Origin: Lineus longissimus
Lineage: Eukaryota; Nemertea; Pilidiophora; Heteronemertea; Lineidae
DNA: 60,000 nucleotides
Assembly: GCF_910592395.1 (NCBI RefSeq)
Contig: NC_088319.1
Span: 6,140,001 to 6,200,000 of the forward strand
Direction of reading: 5' to 3'
The position numbers were made by a program, and so were the translations under genes. Every line of letters begins with the position of its first letter. Positions within the stretch are counted from its first letter, which is position 1. This document shows positions 59,346 to 60,000 of this stretch, one piece after another. The notes below the pieces were generated by a model. It did not search any database, was not told the origin of the DNA, and worked only from the letters and a program-made list of their open reading frames with translations.

Positions 59346-59990
59346 CCCATTGTCTGGTATATAAACGGAGACAATTTCCAACCAAATGGCAATGTCACAT
59401 AAGTCATAAACCAACCCGCCCACTCTAAACCAAAATAAGTGGACGACCTCGCCGTGAGCTTTATCCCATCGCACGCTGATTTTTCATCTGTACTCGCTAT
59501 GACGTCACCCTTAGCTAACAGCCCCGGGACTACCGCCAATGTCTCCAGACTAACGGATTCCCCCTTCATGAACAGATTTAAAAACCGCTCATCGTGACAC
59601 AACTTATTCTTTTTTGTACCCGGGACCATAACTAGGATAAATGACTACCTTAGGTGGTTCTACTTCCCCAACACGGCCCAACAAATTCAGGGAACCATTT
59701 CGCAATCTATCCTCCAACTGCCTGGAGATCTCCCTACTATACTGTGCACATGTATTGTGGTTTCTAAACATGCTTGGCGGGGGTGTATCATGATCAAACG
59801 ACCGGCCTTGGAAATTCCCTTTAAATGACTGAAAGAATTCCGATACCTCCACCCCATTCTGAATCCAACTTAGCACCCTCTTTGAACTCCCATTATTAAC
59901 CAACGTAGTAATTTGTTGCCAATCTTGTAAATTCTCGTGAAGTTGTCCCGCCACAAACTGATCAGGGTCCCTCAGCGACAAACCCGACAA
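59346..59990 (-). pseudogene. DIRS-like reverse transcriptase fragment, frameshifted, runs off the window
   Basis: The frame at 59990-59604 ends with SRQLEDRLRNGSLNLLG then EPPKVVIYP. After a shift near 59620 the next frame has KNKLCHDERFLNLFM, GDVIASTDEKSACDGIKLTA and YVTLPFGWKLSPFIYQTMG. These are fingers/palm motifs of DIRS/Ngaro-type reverse transcriptases; the first catalytic Asp region is DEKSACDGI. The catalytic YxDD box is missing because the sequence breaks off at about 59345 into an XPG-type transposase end. Dead fragment; more of it probably lies right of the window. Confidence 0.65.
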
Positions 59991-60000
59991 AAGGTTCTCC

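Overview
The window is eukaryotic, from an animal genome: many reading frames are split by GT-AG introns, and almost all the content is metazoan-type transposable elements in various states of decay. The mix (Harbinger, Helitron, an Academ-like XPG transposon, Polinton/Maverick, a DIRS-like retroelement, LINE tails) is typical of marine invertebrates such as echinoderms, hemichordates, lancelets, molluscs or cnidarians. The sequence alone does not fix the species. No bacterial operons, rRNA or tRNA genes or CRISPR arrays were seen.

Layout. 1-1540: minus-strand remains of an autonomous Harbinger element (HARBI1-like nuclease plus a two-exon Myb-like accessory protein). 1918-2145: LINE reverse transcriptase fragment. 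2920-3801: an 882-bp near-perfect palindrome. 6143-7615: non-autonomous Harbinger-like element with TTA target duplication. 7659-10230: four-copy complex tandem repeat. 10521-15982: a minus-strand Helitron whose Rep-helicase is frameshifted and carries a Lys-to-Gln change in Walker A, with a third ORF upstream. 16340-23693: an Academ-like DNA transposon with long TIRs, subterminal tandem arrays and one uninterrupted 1589-aa transposase. 24181-24643: TA-flanked MITE. 25135-26765: 250-bp tandem duplication, then a 1.1-kb repeat with a CGT microsatellite. 26840-27333: CENP-B-type HTH pseudogene.

28019-52987 is a complete-ended Polinton/Maverick (adintovirus-like) of about 25 kb. It has TIRs, AG...CT ends and a perfect 6-bp TACCTT target duplication, and it is inserted in an F/Env-like reading frame whose halves remain at 27701-28018 and 52988-53473. 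It encodes protein-primed DNA polymerase B, a chromodomain integrase, an A32-like packaging ATPase, major and minor capsid proteins, several membrane proteins and unknowns. No adenovirus-type protease was recognised. Three later insertions break polymerase, integrase and a second penton-like gene, so this copy is inactive as it stands.

The most unusual signal is a family of about 29-30-nt double-hairpin repeats scattered through this Polinton and not found in the flanking 35 kb. They lie in both orientations, singly and in tandem (up to five copies), between genes and inside at least seven reading frames without breaking them. Variants change both sides of the stems together. They resemble in principle the protein-inserted palindromic elements of Rickettsia and the double-hairpin elements of fungal mitochondria, but I know of no description in Polintons.

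53945-59990: a three-exon SANT/Myb-like gene, a LINE 3' tail, and a DIRS-like reverse transcriptase fragment fused to the C-terminal domain of a second XPG-type transposase.
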